Shown in pieces: positions 33,447-43,065 of a DNA stretch of 64,000 bases. The stretch is from the NCBI GenBank assembly GCA_963792785.1, contig CAWBXO010000001.1:2117780-2181779 (forward strand). Reading direction: 5' to 3'. A program made the translations under genes and the position numbers. The DNA is from CAWIMX01 sp963792785 (GTDB taxonomy: Bacteria > Acidobacteriota > Vicinamibacteria > Vicinamibacterales > CAVVIG01). Positions within the stretch are counted from its first letter, which is position 1. Each line of letters starts with the position of its first letter. The notes below the pieces were generated by a model, which did not search any database, had not been told where the DNA came from, and saw only the letters and a program-made list of their open reading frames with translations.

Positions 33447-34420
33447 GTATTGCGATCCTGATTGTGCGCCAGAAAGTCGTACATCGCGCGGTGCGACCAG
33501 TTCTCGAACCGCACGGTGCCCAGCCGGTGGTCGAGGAAGCCGGCCGCGTCGGGAAACAAATCGGACGTCGCCAGCATGGACGTGCCGTACGCCGGAATCT
33601 CGAGCACCGTCTCCAGGTGCTTGCCACGGTGGTTCGTCAGCACGACCTTCGAATGGTAGGGCGAGGGCTCGATGTTGGTGACGCTGAGATACACGCGCGG
33701 CCGATCGTCTGGAGGCACGCGTACCATCGTGCAGAAGCCCTCGTGGCGGGTCACGTCGGGCGTCCACTGGTCGTGGGTGGACGCCAGCGACACGTCGTTG
33801 TAGTAGTGCGTATAGGGCCGCAGCGATCCGGTGAACCGGCGCTTGCCCTTGACGATGACCGTCCCGACGAAGTCGAGGCCCTGCCCGCGGCCGCCGATCA
33901 TGTCGCGGCCTTCCAGCACCAGCGTCGTGTTGGCGGCGACGCGATGGACCTTCGAATACACCAATGCGCCGGCCTGGTCGATCAGCTGCACCTCCAGCTC
34001 GATGTCGCCGAACTCGTTCAGGCCCGGGGCGCGGTTGACGTTCGCCACCACGGTGCGCGAATGCAGGTCCGCCCGCTCCACGACCACCGACGCGAACACC
34101 AGCGGCGCCATCCGCCAGCGGATGTAGCGGTGGTAATAGCGCTGCGCGATGCGGTAGGCGCCGATGCGCCGCGTCGCGCGCGCCAGGCGCGTCCGCAGGT
34201 TGCGGCGTGGCGCCTGATATTTCCCGGGCACGAGCACGTTGGAGTAGAACGCCGTCAGGTCGGCCTCGCAGCCGAAACACCGCGTGCACGCCCGCGTGAT
34301 CTCGCGGATGTCCTTCAGGTCCGTATGCCCGGACTCGTAGCAGGCGGCGATCTCCTCGTCCGTCACGCTCATGCAGAGGCAGATCTTCTTGGCCGCGTCC
34401 TGCGGCAGATCGTCCATCAT
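33425..34420 (-). CDS. Bfd-type [2Fe-2S] domain fused to a beta-rich domain
   Basis: A 331-residue protein. Residues 12-53 match the bacterioferritin-associated-ferredoxin (Bfd/fer2_BFD) fold: KICLCMSVTDEEI, GHTDLKDIREIT and CTRCFGCEADL. Cysteines 14, 16, 48 and 51 have the C-x-C-x31-C-x2-C spacing of E. coli Bfd. The remainder after a basic stretch (about residue 70-100) is strand-rich: ELEVQLIDQAGALVYSKVHR, RPYTHYYNDVSL, DRPRVYLSVTNIEPSPYHSK. No known enzyme was recognised in it. ATGA overlap with the upstream glycosyltransferase and a 22-base overlap with the next gene place it firmly in the glycan operon. Confidence 0.75.
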   Translation of the reverse strand: MMDDLPQDAAKKICLCMSVTDEEIAACYESGHTDLKDIREITRACTRCFGCEADLTAFYSNVLVPGKYQAPRRNLRTRLARATRRIGAYRIAQRYYHRYIRWRMAPLVFASVVVERADLHSRTVVANVNRAPGLNEFGDIELEVQLIDQAGALVYSKVHRVAANTTLVLEGRDMIGGRGQGLDFVGTVIVKGKRRFTGSLRPYTHYYNDVSLASTHDQWTPDVTRHEGFCTMVRVPPDDRPRVYLSVTNIEPSPYHSKVVLTNHRGKHLETVLEIPAYGTSMLATSDLFPDAAGFLDHRLGTVRFENWSHRAMYDFLAHNQDRNTWNVNHL

Positions 34421-35520
34421 GGCTCGACTCCTTCAACCAGCGCCGCCGCCGGCGCCGCCGACGGCTGCAGCGCGCCGAGAAACACTGGGGCGTAGTGGGC
34501 CAGGGAGTAGCGGCTGACCGCGGCCTCCCTGGCCGCGGCGCCCATCGTCCGCCGCATCTCCGCGTCCGCCGCCAGGCGCCCGAGCGCCTCGGTCCACTCC
34601 TCCGTCGTCGTCGCGAGGAAACCCGTGCGCCCGTGCTGCACGAGCTCGCGGTTGATCCCGACGGGCGAGGCCACCGTCGGCAAGCCCATCGCCATATACT
34701 GCAGGATCTTGTACCCGCCCTTGCCACGGGACCACGGATCGTCGGAGAGGGGCATGAGGCCGACGTCGAACGTGCCCAGTTCAGCCACCTCGTCCTCGAG
34801 CCGCCACGGCACGCACCGCACCGTCACGCCCGGCGCCTCAAACGGCGCCGCCCCAATCAGATGCAACCGGGCGGAATAGCGGCGGGCCACCTCACTGAGC
34901 GCCGGCGCGACCGCGCGCAGATAGCCTGTCGTCGACGGGCTGCCAATCCATCCGAGGGCGATGCCTCCCGCGGAGGCCGGCCGCGCGGCCGGACGGTAGC
35001 GCTCGGTGTCGATGGGGCCGGTGATCATCAGCGTGTCCCGGCAGAACGGCTCGGCGAGCGAGCGGTTGGCCTCGTTCTCGATCACGACGAGGTCGGCTTC
35101 GCCAAGGCATGACGTGAACGCCCGCGCCCGGCGGCGGCGCAGCCAGGCGCGCAGGCCGGTGTCCTGCCCCGGCGCGAGCGCGTAGAGCGCATCGTCGAAG
35201 TCGAAGACGAGTCGGCGACCGCCTCGCGTGAGCGCGCGCAGCATCCATCTCGGCAGGACGACCTTCTGAATATAGATGGTGTCGTGGCGACCGGCGGGGG
35301 CCAGCAGGCGCGCGGCCACGAACGCGTGGTGCAGGATGTTGCCGACGTGCGTGGTGAACGGCAGCGCGCCGTGCGCCTGCGCAGCAACGAAGGCCTCGGC
35401 GTTCCAGACGAGCACCTCGGCGCCTATGCCGCGGGCCTCGAGGTACGGCAGATACGCGAACACCCGCGTGCGGCTGCTGGCCACCTGCGGCGGCCCCTGC
35501 GCCAGCACGAGCACGCTCAC
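34417..35520 (-). CDS. Glycosyltransferase (GT4-like)
   Basis: A 367-residue GT-B protein. The N-terminal half has SSRTRVFAYLPYLEARGIGA and the acidic motif RRLVFDFDDALYALAPG, often found in GT4 enzymes of exopolysaccharide loci. The C-terminal half has GIALGWIGSPSTTGYLRAV, FDVGLMPLSDDPWSRGKGGY, KILQYMAMGLPTVASPVG and RTGFLATTTEEWTEAL. The GTG start at 35520 overlaps the stop of the aminotransferase gene. Confidence 0.85.
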   Translation of the reverse strand: MSVLVLAQGPPQVASSRTRVFAYLPYLEARGIGAEVLVWNAEAFVAAQAHGALPFTTHVGNILHHAFVAARLLAPAGRHDTIYIQKVVLPRWMLRALTRGGRRLVFDFDDALYALAPGQDTGLRAWLRRRRARAFTSCLGEADLVVIENEANRSLAEPFCRDTLMITGPIDTERYRPAARPASAGGIALGWIGSPSTTGYLRAVAPALSEVARRYSARLHLIGAAPFEAPGVTVRCVPWRLEDEVAELGTFDVGLMPLSDDPWSRGKGGYKILQYMAMGLPTVASPVGINRELVQHGRTGFLATTTEEWTEALGRLAADAEMRRTMGAAAREAAVSRYSLAHYAPVFLGALQPSAAPAAALVEGVEP

Positions 35521-36651
35521 GTCGAAACCGCCGCCGGACGGAAGGCGCGCACGGCTTCAATGATCCGCTCGACGTCTCCTGCCGACAGGTCCGGATAGAG
35601 GGGCAGCGTCAGCAGCGTTGGTCCAGACCGCCTCGCACACGGGCACCGGCCCGCGGTAGTTGCGATAGAGGTCATAGTGCGTGTTCGGAATGTAGTGCAC
35701 GCTGGTCGAGATGCCCCGCTCGGCGAGATAAACGTGCAGCGCGTCGCGATGGGGCGTCCGCACCACGTAGTTGTGGCACGCGGAGTCCGTGTACTCGCGC
35801 CGCACCGGCGTCTCGAGCCAGTCGAGATCCGCGAACGCGCCGTTGTACTGCCGGACGATGTCGGCGCGGCGCGAGTTGAGGCGCCCGATCTTGTCGAGCT
35901 GCGCAAGGCCGATCCCCGCGGCGAGATCGTTCATGTGGCATTTGAAGCCGAGCTCGCGGACGTCGTAGTCCCAGCTGTAGCGGTGCGTCGCGCCGTCGGA
36001 TCGATCCCAGGTGCTCTTCGAGATGCCGACCCAGCGCAATCGCTTCAGCTGCTCCATCTCCGGCTCCGTTCGCGCGGTCACGAGGCCGCCCTCTCCCGTC
36101 GTCAGGTTCTTGACCGCGTGGAAGCTGAAGCAGGCGTAGTCGCCGATCGAGCCGAGCATCCGGCCGCGATAGCGCCCGCCGGTGCCGTGCGCGCAGTCCT
36201 CGATGACGATGAGGCCGTGCCGCTCGGCGATGTCCATGATCGGATCCATGTCGCAGGCGTACCCGCCATAGTGCACGACGACGATCGCCCGCGTCTGCGG
36301 CGTCACGAGCGCCTCGATCTTCGACGCGTCGATGTTCATCGTGTCCGCTTCGATGTCGCAGAAGACCGGGATGCCGTCGTTGTAGAGGATCGCGTGATTC
36401 GTCGACACGAACGTCATCGGCGTCGTGATCACCTCACGCCCGCTGACACCGGCGAGCCGCATGGCGAGCGTCAGCGCGCTCGTGCCCGAGTCCACGGCGA
36501 CACCGAAGGGGACGCCGATAAACCGGGCGAACCGGCGCTCGAACTCGGCCACTTTCGGGCCGAGACCGACCCAGCCGGATGCGAGCGAGTCCCGGAGCTG
36601 GTCGAGCTCCTCGTCGCCGAAGGAAGGTTTGAAGACGGGCAGCGTGGTCAC
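35517..36651 (-). CDS. DegT/DnrJ/EryC1/StrS sugar aminotransferase (one frameshift)
   Basis: A PLP-dependent sugar aminotransferase of about 378 residues. PVFKPSFGDEELDQL opens it; AVDSGTSALTLAMRLAG binds PLP phosphate; VVHYGGYACDMDPIM and VIEDCAHGTGGRYRG hold the PLP-binding Asp; CFSFHAVKNLTTGEGG carries the Schiff-base lysine. The frame changes near 35,630, after which LLTLPLYPDLSAGDVERIIE gives the normal C-terminus. It should aminate a 4-keto (or 3-keto) nucleotide sugar. GTG 36651 is the first in-frame start before the conserved region. Confidence 0.87.
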
Positions 36652-36711
36652 AATCGCATCCTCATGGGCGTGTCGCCTGACGAACGGGGAACGCGGACGC
36701 CTTGGCAACGG

Positions 36712-37482
36712 TCAGGACGTTGCCGGTCCAGAACTGCGTGACCGGACGGCACGCGCGGCCGAGCCCCGGTCGGTTGCGAGCACGGCGCCGCGCAGCACGC
36801 GATCGCCGAGGCTGCCCTCGGCGCAGCGATGCGAGAGCGCGTACAGATGCTGGGGCAGCCGGAAGAAAACGCGATAGCTCCGCGCGCGCGTGAACCCGTT
36901 GCGGGCCAGCGCCGCGCGGACCGCGGCGCGCCGGTGGCGCTGCTTCGACCAGTACTGCGACCGCTCCCCCACCGTGCGGCCGAAATAGCTGGCCGTCGCC
37001 GGCTCCGCGGTGATGGACCGGTACGGCGCCGCCTGGTGGTAGGTGAACGCGAGCGTGCCGCCGTCTCGCAGCACGCGGCGGATCTCCCGGAGGAAGGGAT
37101 CGAAGTCGCTCACGTATTCGAACAATCCGAGCGACGTGATCGTGTCGAACGTCGCCGCCCCGAAACCCAGGTCGAGCGCGTTCATCTGAACGAGCGAGGC
37201 CCGCGGAACCCGTGGCGCCAGGCGCAGCAGCGCTTCGGAGACGTCCGCCGCCACGACCTGGGACGCGCGCGCCGCGAGGCGCGGCACCAGGCGGCCGGCG
37301 CCGGTGCCGAGATCGAGGACGCGGCGGCCGTCGAGCGGGCAGGCGGCGTGCAGGACGTCCTCCTCGCACCGCTCGAAATACCAGCCGGAACGGTCGTCGT
37401 AGCGGCCGGCAAAGGCGTCGGCGACGAGGTTGTACCAGTCGCGCACGCGCGCGACCTGGTCGCGCAGCGGATCGGCGATCAC
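36712..37482 (-). CDS. Class I SAM-dependent methyltransferase
   Basis: A 256-residue methyltransferase. SAM motif I is VLDLGTGAGRLVPRLAARA near residue 55, motif II is VVAADVSEALLRLA, then LVQMNALDLGFGAATFDTIT and the post-motif LGLFEYVSDFDPFLREIRRV. YYNLV-like WYNLVADAFAGRYDDRSGWYF at the start is common in sugar methyltransferases of polysaccharide loci. The start is GTG 37482, overlapping the radical SAM stop. The acceptor is unknown. Confidence 0.82.
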   Translation of the reverse strand: MIADPLRDQVARVRDWYNLVADAFAGRYDDRSGWYFERCEEDVLHAACPLDGRRVLDLGTGAGRLVPRLAARASQVVAADVSEALLRLAPRVPRASLVQMNALDLGFGAATFDTITSLGLFEYVSDFDPFLREIRRVLRDGGTLAFTYHQAAPYRSITAEPATASYFGRTVGERSQYWSKQRHRRAAVRAALARNGFTRARSYRVFFRLPQHLYALSHRCAEGSLGDRVLRGAVLATDRGSAARAVRSRSSGPATS

Positions 37483-38558
37483 CCGCGCGTGACCTCATCG
37501 CGCGGCGGCGCTGGCACGAGACCGCCGTGCAGGGCCCGCCAGGCGACCAGGCCCCGGGCCAGCACCGCCGCGGCGCTGCGCTTCCAGGCTGGCGTCGGCG
37601 GGTCGCCGGCCCAGGGGACGTCGCAGTTCCGGCACATGTCGAGACTCTCGTAATCCTTCCGGTGAATCGTGGCGCGCAGCCGGCGGTACTCGGGTGAATT
37701 CCAGACCTCGAGGACCGGCCGCTCGCGGACGTTTCCGTTGTGGTACTTCGCGAGGAAGTCGTTGCAGCACCCGACGACGTCGCCGTTCCAGGTGATGGCC
37801 ATGCGATCCCACGGCATGTGGCAGATCGAGAGCTTGTCGAGATGGCCGACGTTGTCGCGGTAGCGGACGAAGTCCTGGTATTCGCCCGCCCAGGAATGCG
37901 CCGGAACGACCTTCAGCTCGTCGGGCAGGTGCTCCTCGAAGAGGTCGCGCATCTGCTGTTCCTGCTCCACCGGGTTCTCGCCCTGGAAGTAGATGATCTG
38001 GATGCGCGTGAACGGCTTGGCGCTGCCGCGCTCCGCCTTCACCTGCATGACGCGCCGGATCAGGGCCACGCACTTGTCGTAGTCGCCCGCGACGCGCACC
38101 CAATCGTACCGCTCCTTGGTGGGGCCGTCGAAGCTGAACGACAACTCGTCCAACCCGCTGTCGAAGATGCGCTGGATCTTCTCCTCGGTCAGCAGGAGCA
38201 CGTTGGTGTGGATCCGCGTGAAGATCCCCGCCGTCGACGCCGCCTCGATCATGTCGAAGATGCGCTTGTGCAGCAGCGGCTCACCGGCGAGGAAGAGGCT
38301 CATCTGCGGCACTTTCCCGCGCACGTCCTGCAGCACCTTCTCGAAGAGCTCGTAGCTCATCGTGCCCCGGTCGCGGTCGAGGCCGGTCGTGACGGGACAC
38401 ATCGGGCACTTGATGTTGCAGTGCGCCGTCACTTCGAGGAACACCTCGCGCGGCGGCAGCGTCATCACCTCGACGCCGGTCTCGGCGGCGTCGCGAATGC
38501 TCGCCGCCCAGGCCCGTCGGTCGAGATCGCGGAACACGTTCAACGGTTTAACGGTCAT
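37479..38558 (-). CDS. Radical SAM / SPASM-domain protein
   Basis: A 359-residue radical SAM enzyme. The cluster motif is EVTAHCNIKCPMCPVTTG (C-x3-C-x2-C) near residue 48. SLFLAGEPLLHKRIFDMIEA and IHTNVLLLTEEKIQRIFDSG are typical of the SPASM branch. The C-terminal cysteines WNGDVVGCCNDFLAKYHNG and LDMCRNCDVPWAGD would hold auxiliary clusters. Related proteins near glycan loci act as dehydrogenases, epimerases or peptide modifiers; the substrate here is unknown. ATGA overlap joins it to the Gfo/Idh oxidoreductase gene. Confidence 0.88.
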   Translation of the reverse strand: MTVKPLNVFRDLDRRAWAASIRDAAETGVEVMTLPPREVFLEVTAHCNIKCPMCPVTTGLDRDRGTMSYELFEKVLQDVRGKVPQMSLFLAGEPLLHKRIFDMIEAASTAGIFTRIHTNVLLLTEEKIQRIFDSGLDELSFSFDGPTKERYDWVRVAGDYDKCVALIRRVMQVKAERGSAKPFTRIQIIYFQGENPVEQEQQMRDLFEEHLPDELKVVPAHSWAGEYQDFVRYRDNVGHLDKLSICHMPWDRMAITWNGDVVGCCNDFLAKYHNGNVRERPVLEVWNSPEYRRLRATIHRKDYESLDMCRNCDVPWAGDPPTPAWKRSAAAVLARGLVAWRALHGGLVPAPPRDEVTRG

Positions 38559-39589
38559 CTTTGCCTTTCCTCAGCGGCATTCCGCGCCGGGCGCAGCGGC
38601 CGCACCGCGACGCTCTCTCCCGACGCCATCGACGCCCGCGCAGCGAGCGCCATGGCCAGGCTGGCGGCGCCGTCGCGCAGCGTCACGTCCGGGGTCGCGC
38701 GGCCCTCCAGGCAGTCCAGGAAGTGGCGCATCTCCCGCACGAACAGTTCATTCCGATCCACGTGGTCGTCGTGCGTCTCGACGCGGCCGTCCGGCGCCAC
38801 GTCGTCGACGCGCCCTTCGATCAGATCGAACGTCAGCCGGCCGGTCTCGCCGATGATCTCGCCGCGGCGCGCCGGCGGCCGCTGCAGGTAGTCCATGTGC
38901 AGATGGACTGGCATCGGCGCGGCGCCGTCCGCGTACGCGAGCGTCACGCTGGCGACGTCCTCGACGTCGACGTCAAGGCGGCTGCGGTGGCCGCCCACGG
39001 CGAACGCGCGCGCCGGCAGCCCCCAGAACCAGTAGGCGATGTCCAGGTCGTGAATCTGCGTCAGTAGCACGCCGCCCCCGAGCGCGCGCCGCGCCGCATA
39101 GGACTGGCGGTAGTCCTCGTCGGGATGCCAGCCGGGCAGGTACTCCCCGAAGGTGAACCGCGCCGCCATGGTCCGGCCGATCGCGCCGGCATCGAGCATC
39201 CGTCGCACGCGGATCAAGGCGGGATGGAACCGGAAGTGATAGCCGACGGTCGCCACGAGGCCGCGCGTCTCGACGCGTTCCACCAGCCGTTCCACGCCGT
39301 CCCACCCGTCGGCGAGCGGCTTCTCGACGAAGAGATGGCATCCCGCGTCGGCGGCGGCCGCCGCCACCTCCAGGTGCAGCGACGAAGGGTTGGCGACGAT
39401 GACCGCATCGGGCCTTTCGGCGAGCGCGCGATCGAGCTCGGTGAAGCTCCGGATTCCGAGCGTGGACTCGTGACCGCCTCCGCCGCGGACGCGGTACGCG
39501 AGCAGGTCGATCGCGTCGCCGCGAATCGTCCGCAGGTTCCTCGCGTGCCGCAGGCCGACGCTGCCGAGCCCGGCGATGAGAATCTTCAT
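38555..39589 (-). CDS. Gfo/Idh/MocA family sugar oxidoreductase
   Basis: A 344-residue NAD(P)-dependent oxidoreductase. The Rossmann motif is ILIAGLGSVGLRHARNL; AVIVANPSSLHLEVAAAAAD and HLFVEKPLADGWDGVERLVE (the EKP motif) are diagnostic. The C-terminal alpha/beta domain has GYHFRFHPALIRVRRML and GGGVLLTQIHDLDIAYWFWG, holding the conserved H-D region. It should oxidise or reduce a nucleotide-linked sugar, often preceding transamination by DegT enzymes as found here. The ATG follows the NeuB-fusion stop by 16 bases. Confidence 0.88.
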   Translation of the reverse strand: MKILIAGLGSVGLRHARNLRTIRGDAIDLLAYRVRGGGGHESTLGIRSFTELDRALAERPDAVIVANPSSLHLEVAAAAADAGCHLFVEKPLADGWDGVERLVERVETRGLVATVGYHFRFHPALIRVRRMLDAGAIGRTMAARFTFGEYLPGWHPDEDYRQSYAARRALGGGVLLTQIHDLDIAYWFWGLPARAFAVGGHRSRLDVDVEDVASVTLAYADGAAPMPVHLHMDYLQRPPARRGEIIGETGRLTFDLIEGRVDDVAPDGRVETHDDHVDRNELFVREMRHFLDCLEGRATPDVTLRDGAASLAMALAARASMASGESVAVRPLRPARNAAEERQR

Positions 39590-39605
39590 TCGTGTGGCGA
39601 GCCGA

Positions 39606-41495
39606 TCAGAATCCGAACGCCCGCAGACGGTCGAGCGCCACCCAGAACGCCTCGCCGCCCTCCTTGTGGCCCATCCAGATCTCGGGTGTGAACGACGCGC
39701 CAGTCGCGAGCAGCGCGGGCGCGAGACCCTTGAAGTCCACGTCGCCTTCGCCGATCTGCAGGCCCTCGCCGTCGAGGCCCGAGCCGTCCGACAGGTGCAG
39801 ATGGCGCACGAGCGGCTGCAGCTCCGCCAAGTAGGCGGCCTGCGTGATGCCGACCGCGTTGCAGAAGAGCTGGGCGTGAGACGTGTCGTAGCAGATCCGA
39901 TACCCTTCGCGCTCGCAGAACCGGCGGATGCGATCGCCGTCGGTGAAGACGTTGGACGCCCACTGCCCGCCCTTGTACCAGGGAATCGGCGGCAGGTTCT
40001 CGAGCAGCAGCTCGACACCGGTCTGGTCGAGCTCCCGGAGCGACCGCGTCAGCGTCCCGTACAGCGCATCCTTCTCGTTCTCGCGGCACGGCCGTTCGTA
40101 CGTCATGCCGCCGACGTGCAGGACGAAGGGCACCGGGTCCGCGGCGTCCGGGAAGAAGCGGCGCAGCGACCGGGCCACGCCGAGCGCGCGCTGCACGTTC
40201 GCCACCGATCGGACGCGGTGCGCCTCGTCCTGCGCGCAGAGGTCGAGCAACTGGTCGCCGAAGAGCTCCGGGCCGTGAACGATCAACCCGACGCCGGGCC
40301 GGATCTTCAGGTCCGGCTCGAGGTCCAGATCGTGGCTGCTGAAGTGGAATTCGAGCACGCGCGGGTGGCCGCCGCCGACGATCGCCTCGCAGTCGTGATA
40401 GCGGACGATGAGTCCCCATCCGTTGGGCGACTCGAACACGCGGCTCGCGCGCGGCTGGTCGGACAGGTCCGACTCGAAGAAGTACGTGCCCTCCGCGATG
40501 TCGCGCCGGGCCACGTGCCCCACCAGGTCGAGCATCCGCTGGGGCGACAGGCCGTGCGCGGGGCTCTTCACCGAACACATCTCGCGCGTGATGGTCGTGC
40601 CAGCCGGAATCGCCCGCGTGGCGACGACGCTCTTGCCGAGCGCCTTGCGGTTCATGTATTCGCCGCGCGTCATCACGCGTTCGCCCGTGCCCATCGCCTC
40701 CTCGACGTGCCGGATGTCGCGCACGAGCTTCTTCAGCCCGACCGGCTCCAGGCTCATCGCGTGATCCGGCCCCCGCATCGTCCGGTCGAGCGTGAAGTGG
40801 CGCTCGATGATGGACGCGCCGAGCGCAACCGCCGCCTCCGAGACCGCGATCCCGAGCTCGTGGCCGGAATAGCCGACCAGGCAGTCGAACCGGGCCTTCA
40901 GCGTGGCGATGTGGCGCAGGTTGACGTCCTTGAACGCCGCCGGGTAGCTGCTGTTGCAGTGCAGCAGGGCGAACTCGGCGCCAATCTTTCGCAGGAAGGC
41001 GACGGTGATGTCGATCTCCTGGAGCGTGGACATCCCGGTGGAGACGAGCATGGGCTTGCCGAGCCGCGCGACGTGTTCGAGCAGGTCGAGGTTGGTCAGA
41101 TCCGCCGACGCGATCTTGTAGGCCGGGAGGCCGAGGTCTGCGAGCACGTCCACGCTGTTCTTGTCCCACGGCGTGCAGAGGAACAGCAGTCCCTTGGCGG
41201 CAGTGTAGCGCGCGACCTCGGCGTACTGATCGCGTGTCAGCTCGCAGTGCTTGATCAGATGCATGATGTACTGGAAGCCGATGTCCTCGCCGGACATGTC
41301 CTCCACGACGCCCTCGCGGAACAGCTCCTGCGCGTCGCGCATCTGAAACTTGACCGCGTCGACGCCGGCGTCGGCGGCGATGTCGACCAGGCGGCGGGCC
41401 GTGTCGAGGCTACCGTTGTGGTTGATGCCGGCCTCCGCAATGATGAACGCGGGGTGTTTGTCGCCGACCGTCCTGGTCCCGATTCGCAGCTCCAT
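39606..41495 (-). CDS. NeuB-like nonulosonate synthase fused to xylose-isomerase-like TIM barrel
   Basis: A 629-residue two-part enzyme. Residues 1 to about 350 are a NeuB-type synthase: FIIAEAGINHNGSLDTARRL, DAVKFQMRDA, PAYKIASADLTNLDLLEHVA, LVSTGMSTLQEIDI, HCNSSYPAAFKDVNL, VGYSGHELGIAVSEAAVALG and IIERHFTLDRTMRGPDHAMS, followed by the antifreeze-like SAF domain. Residues about 360-629 are an AP-endonuclease-2/xylose-isomerase-like barrel (LEFHFSSHDLDL, LLLENLPPIPWYKGGQW, YDTSHAQLFCNAVG, HLHLSDGSGLDGEG). The first part condenses phosphoenolpyruvate with a six-carbon amino sugar. The second may epimerise or isomerise the precursor. ATGA overlap with the cytidylyltransferase. Confidence 0.88.
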   Translation of the reverse strand: MELRIGTRTVGDKHPAFIIAEAGINHNGSLDTARRLVDIAADAGVDAVKFQMRDAQELFREGVVEDMSGEDIGFQYIMHLIKHCELTRDQYAEVARYTAAKGLLFLCTPWDKNSVDVLADLGLPAYKIASADLTNLDLLEHVARLGKPMLVSTGMSTLQEIDITVAFLRKIGAEFALLHCNSSYPAAFKDVNLRHIATLKARFDCLVGYSGHELGIAVSEAAVALGASIIERHFTLDRTMRGPDHAMSLEPVGLKKLVRDIRHVEEAMGTGERVMTRGEYMNRKALGKSVVATRAIPAGTTITREMCSVKSPAHGLSPQRMLDLVGHVARRDIAEGTYFFESDLSDQPRASRVFESPNGWGLIVRYHDCEAIVGGGHPRVLEFHFSSHDLDLEPDLKIRPGVGLIVHGPELFGDQLLDLCAQDEAHRVRSVANVQRALGVARSLRRFFPDAADPVPFVLHVGGMTYERPCRENEKDALYGTLTRSLRELDQTGVELLLENLPPIPWYKGGQWASNVFTDGDRIRRFCEREGYRICYDTSHAQLFCNAVGITQAAYLAELQPLVRHLHLSDGSGLDGEGLQIGEGDVDFKGLAPALLATGASFTPEIWMGHKEGGEAFWVALDRLRAFGF

Positions 41496-42272
41496 CAGTC
41501 GTCCGTCCTCGAGGAAAGGCCGCCCCGCCGCGGCATCGCAATCGCGGCCCGGCCCGCACGGACCTGAAAGTCCGCGTAGTCCAGCGCCGCCGGCGTGTCG
41601 ATGTCGATCCAGCTGTCCGCGTCCAGCTCCAGCGGCAGGATCCGGCTGCCGGTCATGGATCGCCGCTCCAGGATCGTCTCGCGGCGCACCACGTCGATGT
41701 ACCCGGTCTGCCAGAAGCACGGGCGGCAGCGACTGGTGCGGCTGGTTGTACGGCTCCGGGCACTCGCCGGCCAGCAGCGGCGTCAGCCAGCCCTCACCGT
41801 CGATGCGCCACATCTTGTACGGGATTCTGAAACGGATCGCAGACCCATCGGATCGAGTCCGCGTCCGGACGCGCCGCCAGGAGATCGACGGCGCGGTCCA
41901 GATCGGCGACGCGCCGGAGCGGCGACGTCGGACGCAAGTGGACGACGAGCGACGGCTCGAACCCCTCATGCTCGCGCAGCCATTCGAGCGCGTGCGCAAA
42001 CACTGGCCAGTCCGGCGTGTCGTCCGCCGCGAGGGCGGACGGCCGCATGAAACGGCACGTCGGCGCCGTACGCGCGCGCGACCGTCCGCAATTTCCTCAT
42101 CGTCGGTCGAGACGAGCACGCGATCGACGCGTGACGCGGCCTGCCCGGCGGCAATGCTGTACGCAATCAAAGGATGGCCCGCGACATCGCGGACGTTCTT
42201 CCGCGGAATGCCTTTCGAGCCGCCGCGAGCGGGCACGATCGCCAGCACGCCCCCCCGCGTCGGCGCTACCAC
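41495..42272 (-). CDS. CMP-sugar cytidylyltransferase, NeuA-like (frameshifted)
   Basis: About 255 residues across four frames. It starts VLAIVPARGGSKGIPRKNVR, the diagnostic N-terminus of acylneuraminate cytidylyltransferases, then HPLIAYSIAAGQAASRVDRV and STDDEEIA. Next pieces are FEPSLVVHLRPTSPLRRVAD, FRIPYKMWRIDGEGWLTPLL, and the end LPLELDADSWIDIDTPAALD. It activates a nonulosonic acid as the CMP sugar. The GTG at 42272 has GGAGGG eight bases upstream and overlaps the SDR stop; a second GTG at 42248 is possible. Confidence 0.8.
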
Positions 42273-43065
42273 GCCGTCCACCCTCCATCCACGACGAGAT
42301 TGGCGCCCGTCATGTACGAGGAGGCGTCGGACGCGAGGAACACCAGCGGCGCTTCGACTCGTCGGGCCGGGCCATCCGGCCCATCGGCGTGCGGGTGGCA
42401 TAACGTTCCAGGAAGGCGGCGCCCTGCGCATGCTCGACCCCGCCGAGGGTGAGCGTGTTGACCCGGATGTGACGGCCCGCCCAGTAGGTCGCGAGATACC
42501 GCGTGAACCCGTTCACCGCGCTCTTGGTCACCGAGTAGGTCACCGGCTTGAACCGGGCGAGCGCGCCTTCGTCCTGATACAAACGCTGATCGGGCGCCGA
42601 CCAGGCCGTAGATCGACGAGACGTTGATCACACGCCGCGTCCCTGCGCCAGCATCGGCGCGGCGCACGCCTGCGCGCAGAGAAACATCCCGGTCAGGTTG
42701 ACGGCGAGCGCTTGATTCCAACCGTCGAGTGGAAAATCCTCGAACCCCGCCGTCCGCTCGGCGAGCGCGTCCGTGTCGAACTTCGGATCGATGGCGGCGT
42801 TGTTGACCAGAACGTCGATTCGGCCCCACGCTCCCAGCGTCCCGGCCACCATGGCGCCGACGGAGGCCTTGTCGGTGACATCGGTCACCGCGACGCGGAC
42901 CTGGGCGCCGAGGTCTCCGGCCATGTCCGTCAGGCCGTGGCGATCGACGTCCGCCAGCGCCACGCGTGCCCCGGCCTCCACGAGCGCGCGCGCGTGCCGG
43001 CGGCCCAGAAAGCCCGCGGCACCGGTCAGCACCACGACGCGACCATCGAGCGGCCTCTGACTCAT
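42266..43065 (-). CDS. Short-chain dehydrogenase (frameshifted)
   Basis: Pieces add up to an SDR of about 265 residues. VVVLTGAAGFLGRRHARALV holds the NAD motif, then DVLVNNAAIDPKFD, VINVSSIYGLVG (catalytic Ser) and FKPVTYSVTKSAVNGFTRYL (YxxxK). It ends with FLASDASSYMTGANLVVDGG. Frame breaks lie near 42,645, 42,590 and 42,370. It probably sets a keto or hydroxyl group on a sugar intermediate of the nonulosonate route. Overlaps both neighbours. Confidence 0.78.
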
